NCBI GenBank assembly: GCA_050633325.1
Contig: JBOEGH010000006.1
Location: forward strand, 1-64,000
Direction of reading: 5' to 3'
Origin: UBA1672 sp050633325
GTDB taxonomy: Bacteria; Pseudomonadota; Alphaproteobacteria; Micavibrionales; Micavibrionaceae
Length of the DNA: 64,000 nt
In this document: piece after piece, positions 35,425 to 44,749 of the stretch
How positions within the stretch are numbered: the first letter of the stretch is position 1
How the letters are laid out: every line of letters starts with the position of its first letter
Notes under the pieces: model-generated
Seen by the model: the letters and a program-made list of their open reading frames with translations, nothing else
Told to the model about the DNA's origin: nothing
The model's database searches: none
Made by a program: the position numbers and the translations under genes

Positions 35425-35459
35425 AAAGCTCCGATATCTTGTCGGGGCTTTTCTTTTTG
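35425..35459 (+). terminator. Terminator after the exoprotein gene
   Basis: Stem AAGCTCCGA / TCGGGGCTT with one wobble pair, then TTCTTTTT, 29 bases after the stop codon. Confidence 0.85.
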
Positions 35460-35529
35460 CATGTGTTTGCTTGCTTAATTATTTTCGCTACAGTAGTTTT
35501 GTTGCACGATGTTAGTGAGGAAAAATTAA

Positions 35530-36669
35530 ATGACCAAAGCCCCTATGAAAGTTGCTGTTATACATGATTGGCTACCTCTTATTGCCGGTGCTGAACGTGT
35601 CTTAGAGCAAATTTTAAAAGTATATCCGCAGGCGGATGTGTACACATTGTTTGATTTTTTAAGCGATGAGCAAAAAGAAATTTTTGGTGATAGTAAAATA
35701 ACAGCAAGTTATTTGAATAAATGGCCTAAGGTACAGAAATATTATAGAAAACTTTTGCCATTATGTCCGCAAGCAATAGAGAGTTTTGATCTTTCCGATT
35801 ATGATCTGGTTATATCGTCTAGCCATGCGGTTGCTAAAGGTGTTATTACAAGTGCAGAGCAAACGCATATATCTTACGTACACAGCCCAACACGTTATGC
35901 GTGGGATTTTATGCATCAGTATCTAAGAGAGAGTAATCTTAATAAGGGAATTAAAGGCTTTATCGCTCAGAATTTGTTACATAAGTTTCGTATATGGGAC
36001 TATAGGACGGCAAATGGGGTAGACGTTTTTATTGCAAATTCAAAATATATTGGGCGCAGAATTTGGAAAGTTTACCGTCGTGAATCAGAAGTCATATACC
36101 CGCCGGCAGATATAGATGCATTTGAGTACCGTGATGAAAAGGATGATTTCTTCTTAACTGCTTCACGTATGGTTCCTTATAAGCGTATAGACCTTATTGC
36201 TTCTGCGTTTGCAGAAATGCCGGATAAGAAGTTGAAAATTATTGGTGATGGCCCTGAAATGGCTAAGGTAAAGGCAATTGCGGATAGCTCTCCTAATATA
36301 GAAATTATGGGATATCAGGAAACAGAAGTTCTACGTGACCATATGCAAAGGGCTAAGGCATTTGTTTTTGCCGCGGAGGAAGACTTCGGAATTATCCCTG
36401 TTGAGGCGCAAGCCTGTGGAACGCCTGTTATTGCATTTGGTGCAGGCGGTGCATTAGAAACTGTTGTTGGTTATGATGAAAACCCCGAACAGGCAACAGG
36501 GTTGTTTTTTGACGCGCAAAATGTTCCTTCGTTGGTAAAATCAGTTAAGAGATTTGACGAGGTTAAGGGAGAAATTAAGTACGTTAACTGCCGCATTAAT
36601 GCGGAAAAATTCTCTCCTGAATCATTTAGGGAACAGCTCAGATCTTTGGTAGAGAAAGAAATGAGATAA
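35530..36669 (+). CDS. Glycosyltransferase family 4
   Basis: A 379-residue GT-B enzyme likely transferring a sugar, possibly mannose from GDP-mannose, onto the lipid-linked repeat unit. The N-terminal acceptor half includes VIHDWLPLIAGAERVLEQ, and the donor half ASRMVPYKRID, IIGDGPE and the E-x7-E motif EEDFGIIPVEAQACGTPVIAF. It resembles the WbaZ-like mannosyltransferases of capsule loci. AGGAAAAATTAA precedes ATG 35530. It is the first gene of a tight three-gene block with the flippase and a second GT4. Confidence 0.92.
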   Translation: MTKAPMKVAVIHDWLPLIAGAERVLEQILKVYPQADVYTLFDFLSDEQKEIFGDSKITASYLNKWPKVQKYYRKLLPLCPQAIESFDLSDYDLVISSSHAVAKGVITSAEQTHISYVHSPTRYAWDFMHQYLRESNLNKGIKGFIAQNLLHKFRIWDYRTANGVDVFIANSKYIGRRIWKVYRRESEVIYPPADIDAFEYRDEKDDFFLTASRMVPYKRIDLIASAFAEMPDKKLKIIGDGPEMAKVKAIADSSPNIEIMGYQETEVLRDHMQRAKAFVFAAEEDFGIIPVEAQACGTPVIAFGAGGALETVVGYDENPEQATGLFFDAQNVPSLVKSVKRFDEVKGEIKYVNCRINAEKFSPESFREQLRSLVEKEMR

Positions 36670-36670
36670 G

Positions 36671-37930
36671 TTGAAAAATTTATTTCAAAATCCTGCTGTT
36701 ATTTCTTTGTTAACGATGGGGCTTCGTGGCTCTACACTGGTGATAAAGTTTGTGTTTACGCTTTTCATCGCCCGTTTCATGGGGTTTGAAGATTTAGGGA
36801 TTTACGGCTTAATAACCGCAGCAATCATTTTTATTGCTGTTTTTTTTGGTATGGGTTTCACGCACGCATTGACAAGAAAAGTTGTGACCCAAACTCCTGA
36901 GGATATAGTCAAAAACTTTTGGTCTCACTGTTTATTTATAATATGCGTTTATTGTTTGTTGCTGTGCGTTTTCTCTGTTGTTGGATTTGTAATTAATGAG
37001 TTATCTTTAGCGTTTCTAATCGTGTTCTTGGCTCTTTTAGAGCACATAAATAATTATACTTACCTACTTATCCTTAATAGGTCGAAATTTCTATCCGGTA
37101 ATGTTCTGCATTTTATTAGATCCGGCGCGTGGATGGTTATTTTTATGCCATTGTCTTTATTTATTCCCTCGATGATGTCAATGGAAAGTATTTTGATATA
37201 TTGGATAGTGGGTAACGTTGTATCTTTGCTATTATTCTTATGGTTAACGCGTCATTGGCCTTGGCTTTCAAATAGATCTGATACATCTTTGTTTAATTGG
37301 TCGAAATCAGAGTTTGTAAATTCAAAGATCGCCTATACTGAGTCTATGGTGTTTACTTCTACTACTTACATAGATCGCTATATCGTTACATTTTTTTTAG
37401 GTCTGGAAATGACAGGTGTCTACGTGTTTTTTTGGTCAATTGGCAGTGCGTTAAGCAACCTTATATCTACTGGTGTAATACAAATATATAGACCCAAAAT
37501 GGTTCAAGCGTTCAAAGATAGCAGCACTAAATACGCAGAAATATTCATTACTTGTCTAAAACGAACGTTAATGGTTTCATCCGTTATTGGAGTAATAACG
37601 GGAATCGCAATATATATGATACTTCCATATGTTAATCGTCCGTTAGTGATTGAGTGGTACCCTGTGTTGTGGCCAGTGATATTGGGATTTGTAATAATTA
37701 TGATGTATCAGGTGCAAAATTTAATATTTTACAGTCAGCACCGAGATGAAATAACTTTAAAAATTAGTATTGCATCATTGATAGGAATGATAGCTGTAAA
37801 TTTAACTTTAATTCCCATTATTGGTATTTGGGGTGCAGCAAGCGCGTATGCATTAGTTGCTTTGTTCAGTGTTGTTGTTCAATATGTATATATTAAGAAA
37901 TTTTTTTCCGATCAGGGTATTTATCCATGA
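36671..37930 (+). CDS. Wzx-like polysaccharide flippase
   Basis: A 419-residue protein with about twelve hydrophobic segments, the pattern of the PST/MOP family that moves undecaprenyl-linked repeat units across the inner membrane. The N-terminal part FIARFMGFEDLGIYGLI is typical. It begins with TTG directly after the stop of the previous gene and overlaps the next gene by 4 bases. The assignment rests on topology and context. Confidence 0.85.
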   Translation: MKNLFQNPAVISLLTMGLRGSTLVIKFVFTLFIARFMGFEDLGIYGLITAAIIFIAVFFGMGFTHALTRKVVTQTPEDIVKNFWSHCLFIICVYCLLLCVFSVVGFVINELSLAFLIVFLALLEHINNYTYLLILNRSKFLSGNVLHFIRSGAWMVIFMPLSLFIPSMMSMESILIYWIVGNVVSLLLFLWLTRHWPWLSNRSDTSLFNWSKSEFVNSKIAYTESMVFTSTTYIDRYIVTFFLGLEMTGVYVFFWSIGSALSNLISTGVIQIYRPKMVQAFKDSSTKYAEIFITCLKRTLMVSSVIGVITGIAIYMILPYVNRPLVIEWYPVLWPVILGFVIIMMYQVQNLIFYSQHRDEITLKISIASLIGMIAVNLTLIPIIGIWGAASAYALVALFSVVVQYVYIKKFFSDQGIYP

Positions 37931-39078
37931 AAAAAATATTATTTATAACCCATGTTGGTGATCCTGGTGGGGCAGAACATGTAATGATCCGGCTATGTGA
38001 ACCAGTGAAGGATACATCGGAAATATTGCTTTTTCAAAATGGCACTATGGAAGAAATTCTAAAGGATAAAGGCGTTGATGTTTCTGTTTGTCCCATGCCG
38101 GATAATATGAAGAGCTTTAAAAAGAAAAATGGTGTAATAGCCGCGTTACGCGCAGTGCCTGCGACCTTATCGATGATCAGAAAAGTAGCGAGTAAATGCA
38201 AAGAGTTTGACGTAATTGTCTGTATGTCACAAAAGTCGTTTGTTATTGCATCCTTGGCAAAACCATTAATGAGAAAACCCATTATATGGTGCATGAATGA
38301 TATACTTTCAGAAGATCATTTCAGTAAGTTTTTGATTAAGGCTCTGGTCAATATATCAAAGTATAGTGCAAATCATGTTGTCCTTAACTCTCAGGCTTCG
38401 TTAGACGCATGGAATAATGCAGGTGGAAAAAATAATGTTACAGTTATGTATCCGGGTAGCGACGTACAAGGGTTCGATGAACAATTACAAGATCAGGACG
38501 CTGTAGCATCGTATAAAAATAAATTCAGCCCTGACGGGAGTCCGCTTGTAGGTATATTCGGTAGGATAAGCCCATGGAAAGGTCAGGATGTCTTCTTAAA
38601 GTCTCTTGCACGACTTGAAAATGTTCGTGCGGTAATTGTCGGTGGTGCATTATTCGGCGAAGAAGATTATGAGGCATCGCTTAAAGAATTGGCAAAAGAT
38701 TTAGGCATTGAAGATCGTGTAATTTTTGCCGGTCACGTAACAGATGTCGCAAAAGTGATGGCGTCATGTGATATAGTTGCGCATTGCTCTACTTCGCCAG
38801 AGCCATTCGGTCTGGTCATTGTTGAAGCAATGTTGTCGCGTATTCCTGTGGTTGCGACGAACGCAGGTGGGGCAAAAGAAATTGTGTTGCATGGTGAAAC
38901 CGGGCAATTAACACCTATATCAGATGTTGCTGCGTTATCAGATGCTATAGATAAATATCTGAACAATCCTGAGTGGATGATTAATGTGGTTGAAAGTGCC
39001 AGAAAACGTGCCGTTGAAGAGTTTTCTGCTGATATTATGAATAATAAGTTTGCCAAAATTGTAAATAATGTTAGTTAG
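37927..39078 (+). CDS. Glycosyltransferase family 4
   Basis: A 383-residue GT-B transferase. Visible are THVGDPGGAEHVMIRL at the N-terminus, GIFGRISPWKGQDVFLKSL for donor binding and the E-x7-E region SPEPFGLVIVEAMLSRIPVVAT followed by GGAKEIV. It overlaps the flippase stop (ATGA). It probably adds another sugar of the repeat unit; donor and linkage are unknown. Confidence 0.92.
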   Translation: MKKILFITHVGDPGGAEHVMIRLCEPVKDTSEILLFQNGTMEEILKDKGVDVSVCPMPDNMKSFKKKNGVIAALRAVPATLSMIRKVASKCKEFDVIVCMSQKSFVIASLAKPLMRKPIIWCMNDILSEDHFSKFLIKALVNISKYSANHVVLNSQASLDAWNNAGGKNNVTVMYPGSDVQGFDEQLQDQDAVASYKNKFSPDGSPLVGIFGRISPWKGQDVFLKSLARLENVRAVIVGGALFGEEDYEASLKELAKDLGIEDRVIFAGHVTDVAKVMASCDIVAHCSTSPEPFGLVIVEAMLSRIPVVATNAGGAKEIVLHGETGQLTPISDVAALSDAIDKYLNNPEWMINVVESARKRAVEEFSADIMNNKFAKIVNNVS

Positions 39079-39122
39079 TCTTCCCATGCAAAGTTAGTAA
39101 TAAGTCTCTTAAAGGTATAAGT

Positions 39123-40124
39123 ATGGGCTTTCAATTTATGAATAACTATAGGGGGATAGCCATTTTAATGGTTATGCTGGCTCACTCTATATCTACTGTC
39201 AAATCCATTAAGCCGTTGGAAACAAATATTGTTTCATTAGTTGATTTACATATGGACAATTGTACGTTGCTTTTTGTTGCGGTGGCGGGGTATTTCTTTT
39301 CTGTATTATCAAGCAATTATAGCTATTTACCATTTTTAAAAAATAAGTTTAAGGCAGTTGTCTGTCCATATTTTTTCATTTCTATTCCTATGATCACTCT
39401 TTATATCTTTAATTTTAAGCATAATCATAGATGGATTGATTTAAACTGGTTTCACGAAAGTCTTGACCCGCTTAGTCAGTATTTATTGCTGATGTTGACT
39501 GGCGCGCACCTTGGGCCACTATGGTTTGTTCCCATGATTATTATATTTTATGTTGTAAGCCCGATTTTCATTTTTATCCAAAATAATCGAAGTTTGTTAG
39601 TTTCTTTTATATTTAGCTTAGGGATCGCTGTATATTTAGGTCGTCCTGGGTTAAATGAAAATACATTCCATTCTTTTGCATATTTTCTTCCTGCATTTTT
39701 TTTAGGAATGTTGTTATCAGAAAAGAAGAACTGGTATGAATGTATTTCTAAATATAGTGATTTATTACTATTGAGTTATGTTGTTCTGGTTTCTGCTATT
39801 TATTTAAATATTGAAGTAAACTCGTCAATTGATCTTTTCATAAAACTAACTTTGGCGTTCTTAATGTTTGCATTTTTATTTAAACGTTTGAATTACAAAG
39901 TTCCTTGGTTGGACTTATTCGCACGTTTAAGCTTCTATTTGTTCTTTATACATGGTTATTTTACTGGTCTAGCGAGAATGATTTTTAGGAAATCAACTTT
40001 TGAAGTTGAAGAGGTTTCCGCTTTTATACTGGTGTTTATTTATATTGTTTTTATGTCACTTTCTTCTTACGTAGTTTGCAAATTAATTTTAAAAGATAAG
40101 ACGAAGATTATTCTCGGGGCGTAA
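39123..40124 (+). CDS. Acyltransferase-3 (OafA-like) membrane protein
   Basis: A 333-residue protein with about ten membrane segments. The N-terminal NNYRGIAILMVMLAHS gives the family's conserved Arg (residue 10) and catalytic-type His (residue 21). GAHLGPLWFVPMII corresponds to the family's second conserved block. Such enzymes O-acylate surface sugars. It lies in the polysaccharide cluster, close to a second, shorter relative and an acyl-activating enzyme. Confidence 0.88.
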   Translation: MGFQFMNNYRGIAILMVMLAHSISTVKSIKPLETNIVSLVDLHMDNCTLLFVAVAGYFFSVLSSNYSYLPFLKNKFKAVVCPYFFISIPMITLYIFNFKHNHRWIDLNWFHESLDPLSQYLLLMLTGAHLGPLWFVPMIIIFYVVSPIFIFIQNNRSLLVSFIFSLGIAVYLGRPGLNENTFHSFAYFLPAFFLGMLLSEKKNWYECISKYSDLLLLSYVVLVSAIYLNIEVNSSIDLFIKLTLAFLMFAFLFKRLNYKVPWLDLFARLSFYLFFIHGYFTGLARMIFRKSTFEVEEVSAFILVFIYIVFMSLSSYVVCKLILKDKTKIILGA

Positions 40125-40145
40125 GATAATGATCGGATATTTACG

Positions 40146-40592
40146 ATGAGTAGAATAAATTGGATTGATAATGTAAAAGCTTATGTATTTTTTAGCCTTG
40201 CATCTATAGCTCTTTTTTATTGTATAGAAGGTTTGGTGGAAAGTATTTCTGATGCTTTTATGCCAGAAATTAATATGGCATATGGTGTGCATGGCATAGA
40301 CCGTATTTTAATACACCATAATGAACCATTATGGTATTTTCCGTTTTTGGTGACCACGATGATTGTTACCTATTTATTTGTACATTTTCCCATATGGTTG
40401 GCTTGGGTTATGGCCATACTTTATGCTTCTTTTAGTTTGCTTTACTCCGGTGTTAGACTGCCATGGTGTTTAGATATCGTAGGTGTAGGTGCTCTTTTTT
40501 GTTTTATAGGATATAGGGTAAATGCGCATTACGATGATGTGTTTAAACGCTTAATTGAGTGTAAAAAGTTGTTTTTTTTACGCCGTGGTTAA
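40146..40592 (+). CDS. Short acyltransferase-3-like membrane protein
   Basis: A 148-residue protein. The start SRINWIDNVKAY resembles the opening of fucose-4-O-acetylase-type acyltransferases (INWIDNAKG). EPLWYFPFLV and the later LPWCLDIVGVGALFCFIGY match two more blocks of that family. It lacks the usual catalytic His after the opening and most of the other segments, so it is half size or less. It may be a deletion remnant or an accessory subunit. No frameshifted remainder was found beside it. Confidence 0.6.
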   Translation: MSRINWIDNVKAYVFFSLASIALFYCIEGLVESISDAFMPEINMAYGVHGIDRILIHHNEPLWYFPFLVTTMIVTYLFVHFPIWLAWVMAILYASFSLLYSGVRLPWCLDIVGVGALFCFIGYRVNAHYDDVFKRLIECKKLFFLRRG

Positions 40593-40651
40593 ATCGTTAT
40601 ATATTGCGTAAATGATGTTATAAGCCTTTTAAAGGGGCAAAGAAGGGTTTT

Positions 40652-42304
40652 ATGTTTTTTGATAATTTAGATAAATTTGGGTCTAACGTTGCTGTTTATG
40701 ATTCCGCCTCTGATGTTATTGTGACATATGAAGAGTTGGAAAATCTGGTTTGTGAACGTTCAAAACAATTGGGTGATATAAGGCTCCTTATTTTTGTAGA
40801 GGCACAAAACTCATTGCAGTCGGTTGTTGATTATCTATCCTGTCTAAGGGGTAGGCATGTTGTGCATTTATTAGACAGCCTGGAAACCAATAAAACCAAG
40901 TCTCTTATTGATTTGTATAAGCCAAATATCTTAATAAATGCGGATGGCGAGGTACAGTTTTCAAACGATGAATCCATCGACTTGCATCAAGATTTGGCAT
41001 TGCTATTGTCTACGTCTGGCTCAACTGGATCTCCTAAATTTGTTAAGTTGTCACAAAAGAATATTCATTCTAATGCAGAATCTATATGTGAATATCTGGA
41101 GCTGACCGAGAGAGATAGGGCGCTTTCTCATCTTAAGCTTCACTATTCATACGGTATTTCAATACTTAATTCACATTTGCAAGCTGGTGCATCAGTAATA
41201 TTAACTTCACATACGGTTATAGATGAAGGGTTTTGGCAGGTATTTAATCAATATGAGGCAACAAGTTTTGCAGGCGTGCCTTATACGTTTGAGACATTGC
41301 TACATAATGGGTTTACAGCACAAAAATACCCTAGCTTAAGATATGTAACCCAAGCAGGAGGTAAGTTGGAGGCAAGCTTGGTGAGTAAGTTCTCAGGAAT
41401 GTTATCTGACTATAATGTTAAGTTCTTTGTTATGTATGGCCAAACAGAGGCAGCACCCAGAATATCATACCTTCCACCTGATCTTGTCGGTGAATTTTCA
41501 GGCACGATTGGTAAATCTATTCCCGGAGGTGCTTTATCTTTGATAGATGAAAACGGAAATACAATAACCGAAGAGGATACAGCAGGAGAGCTTGTTTATT
41601 CAGGGCCAAATGTAATGATGGGATATGCGATTGATCCGCAGGGGTTGTCCGTAGATGAAACTCCAGACAGGCTATTAACCGGTGATATTGCTTGTCGTAC
41701 TAAATTTGATTTATTTTACATTGTTGGTCGAACCAGCAGGTTTGTGAAGCCATTTGGTGTGCGTGTTAATCTGGACGAAGTGCAAGGAGATGTTAAAGGG
41801 TGGTATCCTAAAAGCGCAGTTACAGGAGATGACAAAAATATCACTATTGCGTTGCAAAAAGCAGAAGAGGGTAAGGTCAAAGAGTTAATCCCTAATCTTT
41901 CTAAAAAGTACAAATTACCGTCAGATATATTTACTATAATTTTTTACGAAGAATTTCCTCTGTTGAGCAGCGGCAAGTATGATTATAAGACAATTCTGTC
42001 TGACACGCTGAGTGGTGGTTCAATCAAACCATCAATATTTTCAAGTATGGTTAACAAGATTGCTGACATTTTAGAGCTGAACAGTAAAGAGTGGGACACA
42101 ATATTAAGCTTGTACCAAAATATTCTTTCATTACCTAATATTACAAAAGAAAGTAGTTTCAGTGACTTAAATGCTGACTCTCTATCATTTGTTTCACTAT
42201 CTATTGAGTTGGAAAATGCTTTGGGATCTGATTTACCGTTAGATTGGGCTAAACACAGCATAGAAAACTTAGAGGATATATATGTTAAGAGGAAGTACTC
42301 TTAA
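40652..42304 (+). CDS. AMP-binding acyl-activating enzyme fused to a carrier domain
   Basis: A 550-residue protein. Residues 1 to about 445 form an ANL adenylation domain: the P-loop LLLSTSGSTGSPKFVKLS, the VMYGQTEAAPR motif and LLTGDIACR. The C-terminal 80 residues are an acyl-carrier domain with the phosphopantetheine Ser510 in NADSLSF. It would activate a carboxylic acid and load it onto its own carrier arm, perhaps handing it to the neighbouring acyltransferases. Its last 4 bases overlap the convergent polymerase gene. The acid is unknown. Confidence 0.88.
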   Translation: MFFDNLDKFGSNVAVYDSASDVIVTYEELENLVCERSKQLGDIRLLIFVEAQNSLQSVVDYLSCLRGRHVVHLLDSLETNKTKSLIDLYKPNILINADGEVQFSNDESIDLHQDLALLLSTSGSTGSPKFVKLSQKNIHSNAESICEYLELTERDRALSHLKLHYSYGISILNSHLQAGASVILTSHTVIDEGFWQVFNQYEATSFAGVPYTFETLLHNGFTAQKYPSLRYVTQAGGKLEASLVSKFSGMLSDYNVKFFVMYGQTEAAPRISYLPPDLVGEFSGTIGKSIPGGALSLIDENGNTITEEDTAGELVYSGPNVMMGYAIDPQGLSVDETPDRLLTGDIACRTKFDLFYIVGRTSRFVKPFGVRVNLDEVQGDVKGWYPKSAVTGDDKNITIALQKAEEGKVKELIPNLSKKYKLPSDIFTIIFYEEFPLLSSGKYDYKTILSDTLSGGSIKPSIFSSMVNKIADILELNSKEWDTILSLYQNILSLPNITKESSFSDLNADSLSFVSLSIELENALGSDLPLDWAKHSIENLEDIYVKRKYS

Positions 42305-43539
42305 TATTCTAGTTCTTCTGCTTTTTGTTTGTCATTCTTGTTGTGTAAATATAAAAAATGTATTCCGGATGACAGGAATATAGCATTTACATAGGTCATC
42401 ATATAAATGATTCCTGATATACAGAGTAGAGCAACGAGAACGCCGTTATCTGTTCCAATTCTTACAGAGCGGAATGCATTAAATAACATCATGGAAGCAA
42501 ATATAACCATATATATGTATCCCATATATCCAAACCTCAAATTAAACCATACCCATGAGTAATGGGCATGACCATAATCCGTCATATATTTGTGTGTAAA
42601 TTGTACATTGTAAGTTCCACCAAAGCCAAGACCAGTCCACTGCGTTGTTTTCCCGCCTAAATATATTTTGTGTGATACAGCATCTTGCTCTGCCTGCCGT
42701 TCTCCTACTGCTCCTGTTCTTGAACTTAAATCAAGTTCTGTGATCCCAACTATTCTTTGATATGTTTTTGAGTCTTTGGGAAGCATCATCCAAAATGCGG
42801 AGCACGCTACTATTGCCGCTATTATTACGAAGACCCCCTTTGATGGTGATTTAATTATTTGTATTCCTGCAAAAGCTACAATAATTAAAATTATGAACAG
42901 CATAGTGCTTCTATTAATTTCAGTAATAGATATAACGACCATAATTAAAAATGCGACTAATATAGTCTTAGGGAATGGCCTTAAAACAAACAGTGCAGTA
43001 AAAAAAATAGGGAAGTAGATTTGGCCTGCAGCAATAGAGGCAACGGACGGGTTGCCTAGGCTATGTGCAATATGACCCAATATGCATATGGTAAATGTTA
43101 GTAATGTTGTTGAATATAGTAGAAACTTAAAGTCTATAGGTTTTTCTATTTCTGAGTATGATTGCATACGTAAGATATTTAGGCCGATTATTAGAAGAGG
43201 GACTGTGTCATTAAAAATTTTGAAAACAGCATTACCATTAACTATTCCCACGAATAGCCCTTGCGCAACCATTATGAAGAATAGCAAGGAAAATAAGGAC
43301 ATCGGATTTACTGTGATGCGCATGTTAATAACTTTTTTAAAAGATATTAAATAATCGAAGGCAAGTAAGGAGAAGAAAATCCATTGTTGGTTTTGTGATT
43401 GTGCAAAGTGCCATTGCCCCATAACCAATTCAAATACTGCCTTTGAGAATAGCATGGAGATAAATACGTAAATTATTATTCTCTCAAACAAGTTCCTTTT
43501 GTAAAATTCAAATAGGATATATTTAAAATGTCTGAGCAT
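42301..43539 (-). CDS. Wzy/O-antigen-ligase-like polymerase
   Basis: A 412-residue inner-membrane protein with about ten hydrophobic segments and one large periplasmic loop (roughly residues 255-330) holding GLGFGGTYNVQF and HAHYSWVWF. The H-x-W/W-x-N pattern in this loop fits the O-antigen polymerase/ligase superfamily. Together with the Wzx, Wza and Wzc genes nearby it is the likely polysaccharide polymerase. It is the only gene of the cluster on the minus strand and overlaps the AMP-ligase gene by 4 bases. Confidence 0.82.
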   Translation of the reverse strand: MLRHFKYILFEFYKRNLFERIIIYVFISMLFSKAVFELVMGQWHFAQSQNQQWIFFSLLAFDYLISFKKVINMRITVNPMSLFSLLFFIMVAQGLFVGIVNGNAVFKIFNDTVPLLIIGLNILRMQSYSEIEKPIDFKFLLYSTTLLTFTICILGHIAHSLGNPSVASIAAGQIYFPIFFTALFVLRPFPKTILVAFLIMVVISITEINRSTMLFIILIIVAFAGIQIIKSPSKGVFVIIAAIVACSAFWMMLPKDSKTYQRIVGITELDLSSRTGAVGERQAEQDAVSHKIYLGGKTTQWTGLGFGGTYNVQFTHKYMTDYGHAHYSWVWFNLRFGYMGYIYMVIFASMMLFNAFRSVRIGTDNGVLVALLCISGIIYMMTYVNAIFLSSGIHFLYLHNKNDKQKAEELEY

Positions 43540-43654
43540 TTAATTTCTTTTCTTTAGAAGCTTATTACCTTCTTGCTATAATAATAGGGCTTCATTTTTC
43601 TGCTGGTTGATATTATATGGTGGGGTAACATACTGATATTTAGGTATTCAAATT

Positions 43655-44623
43655 ATGAAGAAAAATAACAATGTGCTCAATGCTTTTTTTATTGTGCTGG
43701 TTATCTCTAGTGCTATTTTAGTTTGTCTACCGACCATAGGCTATTCCGAAGTAATTGTAGAGCTGTTAATTTCATTCAGGATACATGTTTGTTTATTTCT
43801 GGCATTCATACTTCTACTTCTTATTTTCAAAAGATCTTATTTCCTTGCCGGTATCCAGCTTCTATTTATTATTTATAATATTTACCCTGTTGTTAGTTCC
43901 TATTCCTTTTCTGATTATAACTATGTTTGTAATAAAGGCCGTGGCCAAGACCATATAAGGGTTATGAGTTTTAATGTGTATTATAAGAACTCTGAATACT
44001 CATCTATTTATCAAAACATAAGAAGTGCCAATGCGGATATTGTGATGTTACAAGAGTCTCAGCCTGGTTTTACTGACTATGGGCACAGATTGTTGGTGGC
44101 TGATTACCCTTTCTACTATCCAAATTTTGAGCAAGGAAAACATGATCGTTGGACGCTATATTCGCGTTATCCAGTTGTTATGAGCAATAGGAAAAAAACA
44201 AAAGGTCTGGCACTGCATTCCAAGATTGATGTTAACGGCACTATTGTTGAAGTGGTCACTCTTCATGCAAAGTCACCTAAGACACGTGAACGTATTGCTG
44301 TTAGAAATCGTAGGATAAATGAGTTAAGCATTGTTGTAAAAAATATTGTTGATAATAACAGGCACGTTATTGTGGCAGGAGATTTTAATAATGTCCCGTG
44401 GCACCCATCTATGAAGGGCTTTAAAAATATAACTAAATTAAAAAGCAATGACGTGATGTCTGGTTATTTCGGAACATGGCCCGCATGGCTGCCATCGTTT
44501 GTGAGTGTACCAATAGACCATATATTTTACAGTGAAGGTTTTCACCATGTGTCGTATAGCCGAGGGCATTCATCAGGGTCTGATCATTACCCGGTCATTT
44601 CTGATTTATATTTTTGTGAATGA
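43655..44623 (+). CDS. Membrane-anchored endonuclease/exonuclease/phosphatase-family protein
   Basis: A 322-residue protein with about three N-terminal membrane segments (residues 10-85). A soluble EEP domain follows: VMSFNVYYKN (metal Asn), VMLQESQP (metal Glu), VVTLHAKSP (His), VAGDFNNVPW (Asp/Asn) and SGSDHYPVISDL (catalytic Asp-His). Such proteins are phosphodiesterases with DNA, lipid or sugar-phosphate targets. Between polymerase and export genes it could act on lipid-linked intermediates; this is inference. Confidence 0.88.
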   Translation: MKKNNNVLNAFFIVLVISSAILVCLPTIGYSEVIVELLISFRIHVCLFLAFILLLLIFKRSYFLAGIQLLFIIYNIYPVVSSYSFSDYNYVCNKGRGQDHIRVMSFNVYYKNSEYSSIYQNIRSANADIVMLQESQPGFTDYGHRLLVADYPFYYPNFEQGKHDRWTLYSRYPVVMSNRKKTKGLALHSKIDVNGTIVEVVTLHAKSPKTRERIAVRNRRINELSIVVKNIVDNNRHVIVAGDFNNVPWHPSMKGFKNITKLKSNDVMSGYFGTWPAWLPSFVSVPIDHIFYSEGFHHVSYSRGHSSGSDHYPVISDLYFCE

Positions 44624-44749
44624 TCTTGCGAATAATGAAAATTAAGTTAAAATGTTACCGCGTATGTGCTATTTCCATGGCTTATCACTTCTTAGTATTC
44701 TTGTTCGTTAAGCTAGTTATTTAAATTATTTACAAAGGCAAGGGATCAT

